Assembly: GCA_023150835.1 (NCBI GenBank)
Contig: JAKLKB010000057.1
Location: 1 to 37,059, forward strand
Length of the DNA: 37,059 bases
Direction: 5' to 3'
Origin: Myxococcota bacterium
Lineage (GTDB): Bacteria > Myxococcota_C > UBA6777
Below the pieces are notes generated by a model, which ran no database searches, had not been told where the DNA came from, and saw only the letters and a list, made by a program, of their open reading frames with translations. The translations under genes were made by a program, and so were the position numbers. Shown here one piece after another: positions 1-9,382 of this stretch. Each line of letters starts with the position of its first letter. Within the stretch, counting starts at the first letter, position 1.

Positions 1-1819
1 GATCATGAAACAAGAACTGCGTCAACGCTTTGGCCATTTCTGTCTTTCCTACCCCTGTGGGTCCAAGAAAAAGAAACGATCCGATCGGGCGTTGGCCTCG
101 GAATCCTGCGTAGTTTCGCCGAACGACGGTCGAGATCTCGCGCAGGATGGCGTTGTGCCCAATGACCTTTTGCCCCAAAACCTCTTCCATCCGAAGAAGT
201 CGCTCTCGATCCTCGACCAAAAGATGCTCTTTGGGGATGGCACTCAAGTTTGCGATCACCTCGACAACTTGGGGGCGATCAACGGTCTTGACGCCTTGTC
301 GTTTCGCCCGAGAAGCCGCCATATCCAACACATCCAAAGCTTTTGCAGGGTGACGGCGATCATGCAGATAACGCGAAGAAAGCCGAACAGCCGACTGTAG
401 CGATGCGGTTGTAAAGTGGACTTTGTGATGGATCGAATAGGTGCGCAACAAGCCTTGCAGGATCTGTAAGGTCTCTTCTTCGGAAGGCTCTTCGACCCAG
501 ATCGTGTGAAAGCGCCGAAGCAGCGCGGGATCACGTTCGATATAAGTTTTGTATTCGTGGATCGTCGTTGCACCGATGCAAGGGAACTCGCCACGCGAAA
601 GCACCGACTTGAGGTCATTTGAAGCGTCTTGCGCGCCTTCGCCCACCGCTCCTGCCCGAACGAGCGTGTGGATCTCGTCGATGAAAACGATGATCTGACC
701 GCGTGCTTCGACAACTTCTTCTTTGATGCCTTTGAGTTTTTCAGCCAAAGCGCCACGCATCTGCGTCCCTGCCAACAAGCGACCCATATCCAATTCAACG
801 ATCACTTTGTTCGACATCTCGGGATCTTCATCCGCGATCAGACGACACGCGAGTCCTTGAACGATCGCAGTCTTCCCAACGCCCGGCTCTCCGACCAAAC
901 AAGGGTTATTCGCACGTCGTTTACCCAAGACGTCGATCATCTCGACGATCTCACGGCTTCTGCCGATTAACGGGTCAAATCCACCCGAATAAGCCTGTTC
1001 GGTAATGTTTTTACATGATTGGGTGAGGTGCGGAAAGATATCTTCGGGTAAACGGCCTGCGACGAGATCACGCAAAGCCTCTCGGATCTGAGATCCACGC
1101 GAAACCCCCGACAGAGCGAATGGCAAAGCAGACGAAGAAACATTCGATCCGTTCGAAGAAGTTCGGTGCGAGGCCGGAGGAATCGAAGAACCACTCGGAC
1201 GTGGAGACGAACCCAAAGAAGACAACGTCGGCGGAGTCGTTGTCTGGTTGGGCAGAATGGACGGATTGCTGGGGGGCGTCGAGAGATGAGTCGGAGGGTT
1301 CGGTGGAGCCGAAAGATGCGAAGGCCGGGAAGAAGGGGCGTGGGAAAGAACACTTTGCGGTTCTGTATCTGCGGCCTTTTCTCGCCAGCGACGATTGACG
1401 GCCCCCGAAAGATAAAGGTGAAGTTGATTACGGAGGGGTGCAAGATCCGACAAACAGCCGCGCAACGCAACATGGGCTTGGCTATGCGTACGCACGATCG
1501 CCATCAACAGATGCAGCGTGTCTTCCTCTTCCGATTGAAAGCTTTGTGCAAGATTTCGACTCATCGAAGCCGTCGCCTCTAACGCATTAAAAGGCTCCTC
1601 AAAGCTCCAAGGCAACGCACCAAGCACACGCTCTTCCGTGATCTCTCTCTCTTTTAAGAGAACTTCGGCTTTGTTGGGTTGAAGAAACATCGCCAACAAC
1701 AAGTGAAGCGTTTGTAGATCTTGTTGGGAGTGTTCTGCGAGGCCACACGCGTTGTCGTAAAGAGCAAGCAACTCTGCACTACGAGGGACGGTTGTCTGCG
1801 AAGATTCCAAACTCACCAT
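1..1819 (-). CDS. Clp family AAA+ unfoldase (ClpA/ClpC-like), truncated by window edge
   Basis: ATP-driven double-ring protein unfoldase of the Hsp100/Clp family, cytoplasmic. 606 codons are visible. Residues 1-140 contain two Clp N-type half repeats (LHLLLAMF and LHLLMAIVR). Residues 150-235 are a Pro/Ser/Thr-rich linker, much longer than usual for the family. D1 has Walker A GEPGVGKT at 310-317, Walker B VFIDEIH with D381/E382, and the arginine-finger segment ALLRRF near 433-437. D2 begins with Walker A GPTGVGKT at 586-593 and is cut off. No long coiled-coil M domain lies between D1 and D2, so it is more ClpA/ClpC-like than ClpB-like. Oddity: the D1 pore loop reads GTQMRG where the family usually has a KYRG-type aromatic residue. 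The ATG at 1819 is chosen because AGGAGAG lies just upstream. It is divergent from the gene at 2217. Whether it partners ClpP cannot be judged because D2 is missing. Confidence 0.9.
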   Translation of the reverse strand, partial: MVSLESSQTTVPRSAELLALYDNACGLAEHSQQDLQTLHLLLAMFLQPNKAEVLLKEREITEERVLGALPWSFEEPFNALEATASMSRNLAQSFQSEEEDTLHLLMAIVRTHSQAHVALRGCLSDLAPLRNQLHLYLSGAVNRRWREKAADTEPQSVLSHAPSSRPSHLSAPPNPPTHLSTPPSNPSILPNQTTTPPTLSSLGSSPRPSGSSIPPASHRTSSNGSNVSSSALPFALSGVSRGSQIREALRDLVAGRLPEDIFPHLTQSCKNITEQAYSGGFDPLIGRSREIVEMIDVLGKRRANNPCLVGEPGVGKTAIVQGLACRLIADEDPEMSNKVIVELDMGRLLAGTQMRGALAEKLKGIKEEVVEARGQIIVFIDEIHTLVRAGAVGEGAQDASNDLKSVLSRGEFPCIGATTIHEYKTYIERDPALLRRFHTIWVEEPSEEETLQILQGLLRTYSIHHKVHFTTASLQSAVRLSSRYLHDRRHPAKALDVLDMAASRAKRQGVKTVDRPQVVEVIANLSAIPKEHLLVEDRERLLRMEEVLGQKVIGHNAILREISTVVRRNYAGFRGQRPIGSFLFLGPTGVGKTEMAKALTQFLFHD

Positions 1820-2216
1820 CGTTCTCTCCTCTTGGCACTTCCGATCGGGTGCTGCACATGGGATGATCAATCAAAGATGTTTCATACGGCAAACCCAACC
1901 CCACCGCTTTGGGTGTGGGTTGTCTCCGCAACGCCTTCGGCACACAAAGAGGCCCGCCCCCTCGAAGACTCCGTGTTTGCAAGCACAAGGCGTAAGATGC
2001 AGAGAATAACAAGGCGTAGCACGCTCGCCTCACGAACGCAAGATTTGAACAAAAACTTTGCAAATTGCCCAAACCACGACTGTTTTTCTCCGTCTTTGCG
2101 TCCTTTCTGCGATTGACAATCGAAGAGGTCTTTGCTAGATGTTTAGCCCTTTTTGCACAGATGACGTCAAAAAGCAGCGAACGATGAGGCTTTCCACATT
2201 TTTTGGAGACTTTTGA
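1820..2216. other. Divergent intergenic region, Clp-like / RecQ-like genes
   Basis: About 400 bases between two divergent genes. It holds a plausible sigma70-type promoter for the rightward gene (2113-2141) and an imperfect GC-rich inverted repeat near 1892-1921 (AACCCAACCCC against GGGTGTGGGTT). No convincing gene is seen; the reading frames crossing it continue into coding DNA on the wrong strand. Confidence 0.6.
2113..2141 (+). promoter_or_regulatory. Putative sigma70-type promoter
   Basis: A perfect TTGACA -35 box at 2113-2118 is followed by a 17-base spacer and TAGATG at 2136-2141 as a weak -10 box. Transcription would start near 2148, about 70 bases before the start codon at 2217. Seen by eye only; the -10 box is poor. 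Confidence 0.45.
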
Positions 2217-5200
2217 ATGAGCGCTTCGGAAGCACAGATCAACCGTTGGGAGCAGCGACTTCTCTCCTGTGGTTTTGCGAAACTCACCCCATGGCAACGC
2301 GATATCATGCAACAATGGCTTCAAGAGGCCTCTTGGATCGCCTTCTTTCCGGTGGGGGGTGGCGTCGGCTTTTCTTATCTCCTCCCCGCGCTCGAAGCCC
2401 CCACAGGGGTCACGCTGGTGATCTGTGGAGATGCACAACGGCGCACACGCCGAGAGCAACAAGCCCAAGCACTCGGAGGTCAAGTCCTTCTCCCACAAGC
2501 CGATCACGAGCTTCCCCCCGCTCACTCCGGGGTTGTCTTGATGACCACAAAAGAAGCCGAACAACGGGCAGATCAGCTACCTGCTTGGGTGACTGGCCGC
2601 GTTCGTCGCGTCGTCTTCGATGGTTGCGGCGCTTCTGCTCAAGCGCCGTCGTGGTGGCCCGCTGTTCAAGGACTTCCCTTTGGCTTCTACCCAACCGAGC
2701 ACAAGGCAGAAGCGTGGTGGGCGAACCTCCTCGATATCCCACACGAAACGCTTCATTACAACCACGAAGCCTTTGAGATCTCGTGGGATCTTGGTGAAGG
2801 ATCGGTTGTTCAAAAACTGGGACACGCCCTTGAAGCAGGCGCTCGCGTGCTTTGGATGTTTGGCGGGCAACTCTTTCGCCACGCGCTTGAGCAAACCACA
2901 GGGATCCACATCCAAGAAACTCCCCGATATCCCGCATATTCCGATCCATCCGAACCATCAGACGCCAATCACCGCGAACCATCGACCACTCCATACGGGG
3001 ACGAAGCGGTCAGCACGCAGCAGAACTCCGACACTTCGCAAGTTTCCAGCACGCCGAAAACCTCCAGCCAGTCGGGGCAAGCGACTGTGTATCTTTTCCC
3101 ACCAGATCCGACCTCTTTGCGTCACGCACCTTCTCCACAGCGCATCTTCGTTGGGTGCCTTCCAAGCAGACTACGAGACCTCGGAAGTCTTGCCAACCTT
3201 CAGCCCGAACAGATATCCATCCTGCTACCACAAGAAACGCCCAACCATCACACCCCCGAGCAAGACGATCTGCTCCGCTACCTCGAAGAAAAAGCGCAGG
3301 CCCATCCAGATAAACCACTGTATCTCAACAGCCACGAGATCATGCAAGCCTTGAAGCTACCGCTCTCTCCGCAGATATCTTACGAACGCAGCTTAAACAC
3401 ACTCGAAGATCTGCTCAACCAACTTCAAACGAAAGGCAGCCTCGGTTCGTGGTTTCCTGTGTTTTTCCAAGCCAAGATCCTTAATGCGCGGGGCTTTCAA
3501 CCTGCACAAATGGGGCAACACCCAGATCTGCTGGCTTTCCACGAAGCCATCGCACAGATGCAAAAGCAACTCAGCCCGCTTGAATCGCTCAACGCATCCT
3601 TTTTGAGCGGACGTGCGCTCGATCTTCGCTTCATTGCCAAGCGAACGCCTTACACCGTCCGAGAACTCAACGCGATCTTCCAAAAGCTTCACGAACAGGG
3701 CTTCGTCGTCAACCAGCTCGAACACCTCCCCGGTCCGCAACACTCGCTCGAACACGAATACCAGATCCAACTCGGCGAGATCACTCGACCCAGTCTGGCA
3801 GTCCAACTCTGGTCACGCACCAAAGAGGCTCGTCTTCCTCTGCTGCTGAGCAGCTTTTCTCGACAACCTCTACCCGAAGACACCGCCCTTCAAGCCGTCT
3901 GGAACCTCGATCCACAACAAAACGATTTTTGGGAAAAAGCCCTTTTCTTGCTCGATAACGCGAAAAAGGAACAACGCCTTTTTGTACTTGGTGGTCGGAT
4001 CTTACAAAAGCTGGATCGCGCTCCAAACGATGCTGGACTTGCCCTATGGATGGGGCTGATCGCCACACTTCAACTTCCCCCGCTTGAGGATGCGAGCCTT
4101 TATCGCCGCCTTCTTCCACCTCCTCGCCAAGCTCCGATCGGCCTCTTCGCCTTATGCAAGCACCTCCTGTCCCAAGCTCCCATGCCTCCGCGATCTTGGA
4201 TCGATTACGTACTTGCCCTTCCTTCCGCCGAAGACGACGAAGAGATGTCCCACCTGTTTGTTCGACACAACGCTCAACGCGCCCTCGGTATCTCTCGATT
4301 ACACGGTCGCTTTCGATGGTTATTGCAACGTTATCACCAAAGCATGACGCAGCTCACGCGCTCCTTTCTTTCTCAAGATCCCCTTCCATCCGAAGAAGCC
4401 AACGATCAATTGTCGAAGGAAACCGAAGAATCCGACATCGACGAACAACCCCTTGTACCCGCACAGACCGAAGAACCAACCCACGATCCAGATCCCCCCT
4501 CGCCGATCTTGGTCCCACAACTCCGCAGCATGGACGTGCAACGCCTCGCAACAAGCTTTCCAATCGAAACGCTCGCAGCATGGGGATGGACGCTTCATCT
4601 GCTTGGTGAAAGTGAAGCCGGCCTGCCGCTCTTGCGTTTCGCCCAACAGCAAGAAGAACGCTACAAACAGCGTTACGCAAAGCTTGCGCTCCTAGTCCCC
4701 AAACAACTCTACCGCGAAAAAAGCGGCTGGCTGCGATGGCTGATCGAAGAAAGCGAAGATCGCCAAGACGAAAAACTCCGAAAGCGCATCATGAAACTAC
4801 TCATTGACCGCAAAGAAGGCACAACAAGCGACCTTCAACAAGTCGCGCTATGGGCCGAACAAGAAGGCGATCACAAGCGCGCAGCACGACTACACAAACA
4901 ACTCATCGAACTACGCCCCGAAGCACCCGAACATCCCGCAGCGCTTGCACGCCTTTCGCTGCAACACAACAGACTGCAAGACGCCCTTCAATACGCCATC
5001 CAAGCGAATCGTCTGAATCCACGGCACTATCCGCTCGACGTCTTTCTTGACAAAGCCCAAGAAGCCTTGTTTGCGGATCTTGACGAACTTCGGCGCCTTC
5101 TCGTCGATCTCCCCGCACATCCCGCACTTTCCAAGATCGAAAGCGAACTCTCACAACGCGAGCAACTGGCCCATCAACTCGCGCCGTTGCGCAAACAAGC

Positions 5201-5948
5201 CGAAGAAGATCTCAAGCAACAACGTCTCGCTCAGGCCCGAGAGAAAGCACGCGAAGTCCTTGCACAACACGCCCACCTCGCTCCGATCCGCTTTCTCCAG
5301 ATCCGACGCGAAGTTGATCAAGAAGAAAGCAAGCTCCAAAAAGCTCTTCAGGATCTGGATCGACGTGGTCGCGGTCCAAAAGACCCACGCGACCGAAACA
5401 AACAACTCGAAGCCCTCGCCGATCAAGCCGCACAACTCGGCTTTGTGCAACTCGCCACCGAAGGATACGAACACCTGACGCAGCGAAACGAAGGGTACGG
5501 TCTCGCATGGTTCAAACTCGCACGCACCACTCCGCACTCCGAACAACGCGATCGCGCCTACGCGAAGGCGATCTCGCTTGCACGCGGCCCCGAACAACGA
5601 CAGCGCAACCTCGAAGAATGGGCGCAGATCCTCGATCGAGAAGGCAAGCTCGATCTGCTCCTTCCCACGCTGCTTTCCATCCTCGAAGAACACAACGAAG
5701 AAGCCCAACAACTCGAACCGATCCTGCTTCAACTGATCGGGAAATACGGCGTCAAATCGGACGTTGCACAAAAACTCGAAGGCTTTCTCAAGCACCACCG
5801 CAGCGATCTCGATCTCAAACGCGCCGAACAAGCGCTTAATGAGATCGAGCATCTCGATCCTTGGAAGCGCCAGCTTCTTTCCATGCAAGCCGAGATCGCG
5901 CAAAAAAACAACGCTCGAACCACCCGCCGCCCACCTTCACGCCGTTGA
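2217..5948 (+). CDS. Degenerate RecQ-helicase-like domain fused to TPR/coiled-coil protein
   Basis: 1243 residues, function unknown. The first ~230 residues follow the order of RecQ helicase motifs but with key residues lost. FAKLTPWQRDIM (20-31) matches motif 0. PVGGGVGFSYLLPAL (45-59) matches the RecQ motif I PTGGGKS..YQ.PAL, with Lys replaced by Val50 and Ser by Gly51. TLVIC (66-70) matches motif Ia. VVFDGCG (132-138) sits where DEAH should be, with Asp kept and Glu lost. A Ser/Thr/Pro-rich linker (about 234-290) leads to a region that may be the second RecA and winged-helix part. From about 780 to the end there are TPR-like helices and a coiled coil near 970-1040, ending in a basic tail. 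ATP hydrolysis is unlikely. The ATG at 2217 has GGAG upstream. The stop codon lies inside a 25-bp tandem repeat. The RecQ relation is my reading of motif order; the TPR part is moderately clear. Confidence 0.85.
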   Translation: MSASEAQINRWEQRLLSCGFAKLTPWQRDIMQQWLQEASWIAFFPVGGGVGFSYLLPALEAPTGVTLVICGDAQRRTRREQQAQALGGQVLLPQADHELPPAHSGVVLMTTKEAEQRADQLPAWVTGRVRRVVFDGCGASAQAPSWWPAVQGLPFGFYPTEHKAEAWWANLLDIPHETLHYNHEAFEISWDLGEGSVVQKLGHALEAGARVLWMFGGQLFRHALEQTTGIHIQETPRYPAYSDPSEPSDANHREPSTTPYGDEAVSTQQNSDTSQVSSTPKTSSQSGQATVYLFPPDPTSLRHAPSPQRIFVGCLPSRLRDLGSLANLQPEQISILLPQETPNHHTPEQDDLLRYLEEKAQAHPDKPLYLNSHEIMQALKLPLSPQISYERSLNTLEDLLNQLQTKGSLGSWFPVFFQAKILNARGFQPAQMGQHPDLLAFHEAIAQMQKQLSPLESLNASFLSGRALDLRFIAKRTPYTVRELNAIFQKLHEQGFVVNQLEHLPGPQHSLEHEYQIQLGEITRPSLAVQLWSRTKEARLPLLLSSFSRQPLPEDTALQAVWNLDPQQNDFWEKALFLLDNAKKEQRLFVLGGRILQKLDRAPNDAGLALWMGLIATLQLPPLEDASLYRRLLPPPRQAPIGLFALCKHLLSQAPMPPRSWIDYVLALPSAEDDEEMSHLFVRHNAQRALGISRLHGRFRWLLQRYHQSMTQLTRSFLSQDPLPSEEANDQLSKETEESDIDEQPLVPAQTEEPTHDPDPPSPILVPQLRSMDVQRLATSFPIETLAAWGWTLHLLGESEAGLPLLRFAQQQEERYKQRYAKLALLVPKQLYREKSGWLRWLIEESEDRQDEKLRKRIMKLLIDRKEGTTSDLQQVALWAEQEGDHKRAARLHKQLIELRPEAPEHPAALARLSLQHNRLQDALQYAIQANRLNPRHYPLDVFLDKAQEALFADLDELRRLLVDLPAHPALSKIESELSQREQLAHQLAPLRKQAEEDLKQQRLAQAREKAREVLAQHAHLAPIRFLQIRREVDQEESKLQKALQDLDRRGRGPKDPRDRNKQLEALADQAAQLGFVQLATEGYEHLTQRNEGYGLAWFKLARTTPHSEQRDRAYAKAISLARGPEQRQRNLEEWAQILDREGKLDLLLPTLLSILEEHNEEAQQLEPILLQLIGKYGVKSDVAQKLEGFLKHHRSDLDLKRAEQALNEIEHLDPWKRQLLSMQAEIAQKNNARTTRRPPSRR

Positions 5949-5984
5949 TATCGCATCAAAATCGCGCCGTTGATATCGCATCGA
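5940..5984. repeat. 25-bp tandem duplication spanning the stop codon of the RecQ-like gene
   Basis: The segment CGCCGTTGATATCGCATC, containing the last Arg codon and the TGA stop, starts at 5940 and again at 5965. Both copies carry the TGA. One of six stop-proximal duplications in this window. Confidence 0.9.
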
Positions 5985-6067
5985 AGTGACGCGGTGGAAT
6001 GGTTTTGGGACACGAACACGGCTTTATTTTGGCAACAAGTCGCTCCTATAACGTAGAAGGATCTCGC

Positions 6068-7066
6068 ATGGCTCGAATCTTTGTCACCCATCCGCTTCCC
6101 GGTACGGCCTTCTTGCGCCTGAGCGAAGAACACCAAGTGACGGTCTTTTCAGCGGATCGCTCTCCCACAAAAGCAGAGATCATCGATCATCTCCAAACAG
6201 CCGAAGTTTTGGTATCGTTGATCACAGACGAGATCACCTCCGAAGTGATCGATGCCGCCCCCCACCTCCGAATCATCGCCAACTACGCCGTTGGATACAA
6301 CAATATCCATGTGGACTGGGCCACACGGCACAAGATCCCCGTCCTGCATACACCGCACGTCCTGACCGATGCTTCGGCAGATCTGGCCTTTGCTTTGATG
6401 CTTGCTGTGGCTCGTCGCATCGTCGAATCGGATCAATGGCTGCGCTCGGGTGCATGGGCGGGTTGGAAGCCTCAACAGATGCTTGGAACCCATGTCACGG
6501 GAAAAACCCTTGGGATCGTAGGGATGGGACGCATCGGGATCGCGCTTGCACGACGCGCACGCGGCTTTGAGATGCCGATCCTTTACACCAACCCAGAACG
6601 CCTCGCACCCGGCCTCGAACGCGAACTTGGAGCCCGTCACACCGATCTCGACGAACTCTTGGCTCAAAGCGACTTTGTCTCGCTACATTGCCCGCTTACG
6701 CCCCACACTCGCCACCTGATCAACGCGCAGCGCCTCCAACAAATGAAGCAGGGCGCGATCCTGATCAACACCGCACGCGGCCCGATTATCGACGAAGTCG
6801 CCCTTGTCGCCGCCCTTCAAACAGGCCCGCTCCAAGGGGCCGGTTTAGATGTTTTCGAACAAGAACCCGATGTCCACCCCGATCTACTGGCTTCTGCGCG
6901 TGTCGTTGTAACACCACACACAGGCAGCGCGACAACAGAAACACGCGCCGAGATGACCGCCCTACTCGTCGACGGTATCCATGCGATCCTCCAAGGCCGC
7001 ATCCCCCACAACGTCGTCAACCCCGAAGTTCTGCGCACACAGCAAGAACCCGATCAAGACGATTGA
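6068..7066 (+). CDS. NAD(P)-dependent 2-hydroxyacid dehydrogenase (glyoxylate/hydroxypyruvate reductase type)
   Basis: 332 residues, the usual length for D-isomer-specific 2-hydroxyacid dehydrogenases, which reduce 2-oxoacids such as glyoxylate or hydroxypyruvate with NAD(P)H in the cytoplasm. The Rossmann motif GMGRIG is at 152-157. The catalytic triad is present: Arg237 in NTARGP, Glu266 in DVFEQEP and His284 in TPHTGSAT. The substrate-binding stretch NYAVGYNNI lies at 72-80. A start at 5999 is possible, but the ATG at 6068 begins the conserved fold directly and has an AGAAGG-type ribosome site, so it is preferred. It ends 12 bases from the convergent kinase gene. The exact substrate cannot be fixed from sequence alone. 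Confidence 0.93.
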   Translation: MARIFVTHPLPGTAFLRLSEEHQVTVFSADRSPTKAEIIDHLQTAEVLVSLITDEITSEVIDAAPHLRIIANYAVGYNNIHVDWATRHKIPVLHTPHVLTDASADLAFALMLAVARRIVESDQWLRSGAWAGWKPQQMLGTHVTGKTLGIVGMGRIGIALARRARGFEMPILYTNPERLAPGLERELGARHTDLDELLAQSDFVSLHCPLTPHTRHLINAQRLQQMKQGAILINTARGPIIDEVALVAALQTGPLQGAGLDVFEQEPDVHPDLLASARVVVTPHTGSATTETRAEMTALLVDGIHAILQGRIPHNVVNPEVLRTQQEPDQDD

Positions 7067-7078
7067 TCACGTCCGACC

Positions 7079-8359
7079 TCAAGAACATCCCCGACCAAAC
7101 AGCAGCCACGCCAACAATCCCACCAAAAGCCCCCAAAACCACACCCACACCACGTCCACCGACGAACTCGTCCGCCTTTCCAAGATATCTTGGCGCGCAA
7201 CAGGGATCACTTTGCGCTCTGTTGGAAAAGCCCCTGCCACCGCCAAAAGCGCAGGATCTTCTAGGATCTCTAAGATCTCGGATAACTTTGGGCGATGCTT
7301 GGGTTCGGGGTCGATACCAGCGCGGATCACGTCATGCAAAGGCGGATGGGGGATCTCCAAAGCATCCCAATCTCGCTCGATCTTGTGGATATCAAGATGC
7401 GTCGGTTCGGTGCGACCATCTCCAAAAGGATAGCGTTCGGACAACAGTCGATGCACCATCACACAAAAGGCGTAGACATCGGCTTTTTCGCCTTCTTTGT
7501 GGCTACTCGGTCGCCGAGACTCATCGAACTGTTCGGGTGCGTAATACGGGGCACTTCCCACCGAAAGCGTTAAGATCCCGTCGATCATCGAAAAGTCATA
7601 GTCGATCAGAGTCATCTTGGGAGGTGATGACCAGCCCCCATGTTCCTCAGGAAACAACAGGATCTGATCAGGTTTGAGATCCATGTGCGCGATCTCGTGC
7701 CGATGCAACAGCAACAAGACGCGTGCGATCTCTTGAAGCAGCAGGATACGTGGAGCGCGATCGGTGTGTTGCTTCATCCAGTCCCACAACGAAACACACC
7801 GAAGATACGGCTTGATCTGGACATACGTGTCGTCTTCCAACAAGAAGTGATCGAAGATCTCCTCGACACGGGGATCTTGAATCTTTCGCAAACGCTGGAT
7901 CATCCGCTCTTGATGCGCAAACATCTCTTGTGGAGAAAGTGCTTCGCGCAAAGGCCGATAACGCTTGACAAGACAAATCGACCGATCAGGCAAACGACCC
8001 ACAGACGTCGAAGAGGACAAACTGCCATGCCGCAGGTGCTTTAAGATCTGCACGTGACCGAACTTTTGGTTTGCGCCTGACTTGTTTTTCCACGTCCGAT
8101 ACCACGCAGCGCGATGATGCGCAGGCGGATGCGCCAAATGCACGCAGGCTCGCTCCGCCTCCAACGCCAACGCAGCGTAAAGATCGGGATCTTCTTGTTC
8201 CAGCCGAGTGATCCGCTCCGCGAAACCTTGCTGATGCCGCAGTATCCGAACAAGCCGTTCATCCGATGGCCGAACACCCTTGGCCTCTTTTAACATCTGC
8301 TCGAACGCCGCAAGGCTCGGCGCTCCCTTGCTCGGCGTTGACAACGCGACTTTTTTCAC
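7079..8359 (-). CDS. Atypical Ser/Thr protein kinase with C-terminal membrane anchor
   Basis: 426 residues. A ~100-residue N-terminal extension precedes a eukaryotic-type kinase fold. Lys132 (CLVKRY) fits the ATP-binding lysine. The catalytic loop is HMDLKPDQI (225-233), with Asp227 and Lys229 kept but the metal-binding Asn changed to Gln232. The DFG motif reads DYD (253-255). The APE motif (274-276), Asp294 and Arg356 are conserved. The glycine-rich loop is not recognisable. A single membrane span (about 403-421) next to the C-terminus anchors the kinase with its catalytic part in the cytoplasm. The start is a GTG at 8359 with AAAGGGGG upstream. It lies 23 bases after the short-chain dehydrogenase stop, so the two are probably cotranscribed. 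It may be a weakly active kinase or a pseudokinase. Confidence 0.88.
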   Translation of the reverse strand: MKKVALSTPSKGAPSLAAFEQMLKEAKGVRPSDERLVRILRHQQGFAERITRLEQEDPDLYAALALEAERACVHLAHPPAHHRAAWYRTWKNKSGANQKFGHVQILKHLRHGSLSSSTSVGRLPDRSICLVKRYRPLREALSPQEMFAHQERMIQRLRKIQDPRVEEIFDHFLLEDDTYVQIKPYLRCVSLWDWMKQHTDRAPRILLLQEIARVLLLLHRHEIAHMDLKPDQILLFPEEHGGWSSPPKMTLIDYDFSMIDGILTLSVGSAPYYAPEQFDESRRPSSHKEGEKADVYAFCVMVHRLLSERYPFGDGRTEPTHLDIHKIERDWDALEIPHPPLHDVIRAGIDPEPKHRPKLSEILEILEDPALLAVAGAFPTERKVIPVARQDILERRTSSSVDVVWVWFWGLLVGLLAWLLFGRGCS

Positions 8360-8382
8360 GCACGCCCCCTTTCAAAAGGCCG

Positions 8383-9153
8383 TCACTTCGCAGCCATCCG
8401 CAACGCACCGTCCAAGCGGATCACTTCGCCGTTCAACATCGGGTTTTCAACGATATGACACACCAACTGCGCGTACTCCGCAGGATCACCAAGGCGCGAG
8501 GGGAATGGGACTTGTTGCGCCAAAGATGCTTGCGCTTTCTCTGGTAAGCCCGCCATCATCGGGGTCATAAAGATCCCGGGCGCGATCGTCATCACACGCA
8601 CGCCATAACGCGAAAACTCCCGAGCCAAGGGCAATGTCATCGCCGCAACGGCACCCTTCGAACCGCTGTACGCAGCTTGACCGATCTGACCATCAAAGGC
8701 CGCAACAGACGCGGTATTCACGATCACACCGCGCTCTCCACCCGCATTCGGCTCTTGTTTTGCCATGCACACCACAGCCTGCTGCAACACATTGAACGTT
8801 CCCACCACGTTGATCTCCAAGACCTTGCGAAAAGCCGACAGCGGTGTCGCCACACCCTCCCGATCCAAAACCCGCGAAGGCGTCGCCACACCCGCACAAT
8901 TCACCAAGACATACACCCCCCCTGCCCACGCCGTATGCGCCTCCATCGCCTGTTTAACTTCCGCCTCCGAGGTGACGTCCACCCGCGCAAAGCGCGCTGC
9001 ATCACCCAAAGCAGCCGCCACTTCCGCGCCTCTCTCTTGCGCCAAATCAAACAACGTCACCTTCGCGCCTTTTGCCACCAACATCCGCGCCGTGGCTTCT
9101 CCCAACCCCGATGCACCGCCCGTAACCACCGCACCCAATCCCTGCCATTCCAT
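8383..9153 (-). CDS. Short-chain dehydrogenase/reductase (3-hydroxyacyl-CoA dehydrogenase type-2-like)
   Basis: 256 residues, a classical NAD(P)-dependent SDR. The cofactor motif TGGASGLG is at 11-18, NCAG at 85-88, and the catalytic residues are Asn115, Ser149, Tyr162 and Lys166 (YSGSK). Sequence features such as [12 protein letters not shown] and a C-terminal RLDGALRMA resemble the 3-hydroxyacyl-CoA dehydrogenase type 2 (17-beta-HSD10) group, suggesting fatty-acid or branched-chain oxidation; this subgroup call is inference. An upstream in-frame start at 9240 would add 29 residues of unrelated sequence, whereas the ATG at 9153 has AAGGAG at good spacing and starts the fold, so it is chosen. 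First gene of a likely two-gene unit with the kinase. Confidence 0.93.
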   Translation of the reverse strand: MEWQGLGAVVTGGASGLGEATARMLVAKGAKVTLFDLAQERGAEVAAALGDAARFARVDVTSEAEVKQAMEAHTAWAGGVYVLVNCAGVATPSRVLDREGVATPLSAFRKVLEINVVGTFNVLQQAVVCMAKQEPNAGGERGVIVNTASVAAFDGQIGQAAYSGSKGAVAAMTLPLAREFSRYGVRVMTIAPGIFMTPMMAGLPEKAQASLAQQVPFPSRLGDPAEYAQLVCHIVENPMLNGEVIRLDGALRMAAK

Positions 9154-9208
9154 CTGCTTTTTCTCCTTGTTTTTCTCTTCTTTGAGCAGGAGCGACTTAC
9201 TCGATAGG

Positions 9209-9327
9209 CTTTGTGGGGTTGGAACCCCACGCCCCGCCATAGAGCTTTGCCCCCTTGACCCCGCGTCGGCAAAGTGATCAGACGTTTTTCAAACCAACCA
9301 CTCTATCGCTTGAAGTGCCGCGAACAC
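9209..9327 (-). repeat. Dispersed ~118-bp hairpin element, copy A
   Basis: On the minus strand it reads through a caagcg segment, TTTGAAAAACGT, GGGGTCAAGGGGG and a terminal hairpin GTGGGG-TTCCAA-CCCCAC. The same order occurs in copies B (21387-21503) and C (34047-34165), and the last part in a partial copy D (30871-30911). It ends 55 bases before the SDR start codon in the same orientation. Confidence 0.8.
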
Positions 9328-9382
9328 AGGGATTTTTGGCAAACAGCATCGCTCATGCTTGGAAATAACACACCAAAACAAC

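Noticed and set aside
1892-1921. GC-rich inverted repeat as a terminator
   Set aside because: Imperfect, no T-run, and it lies between two divergent gene starts where no terminator is needed.
1779-2564. Minus-strand 261-codon frame overlapping the divergent promoter region
   Set aside because: It overlaps the starts of both better-supported genes, has no homology-like motif, and lies over the promoter at 2113.
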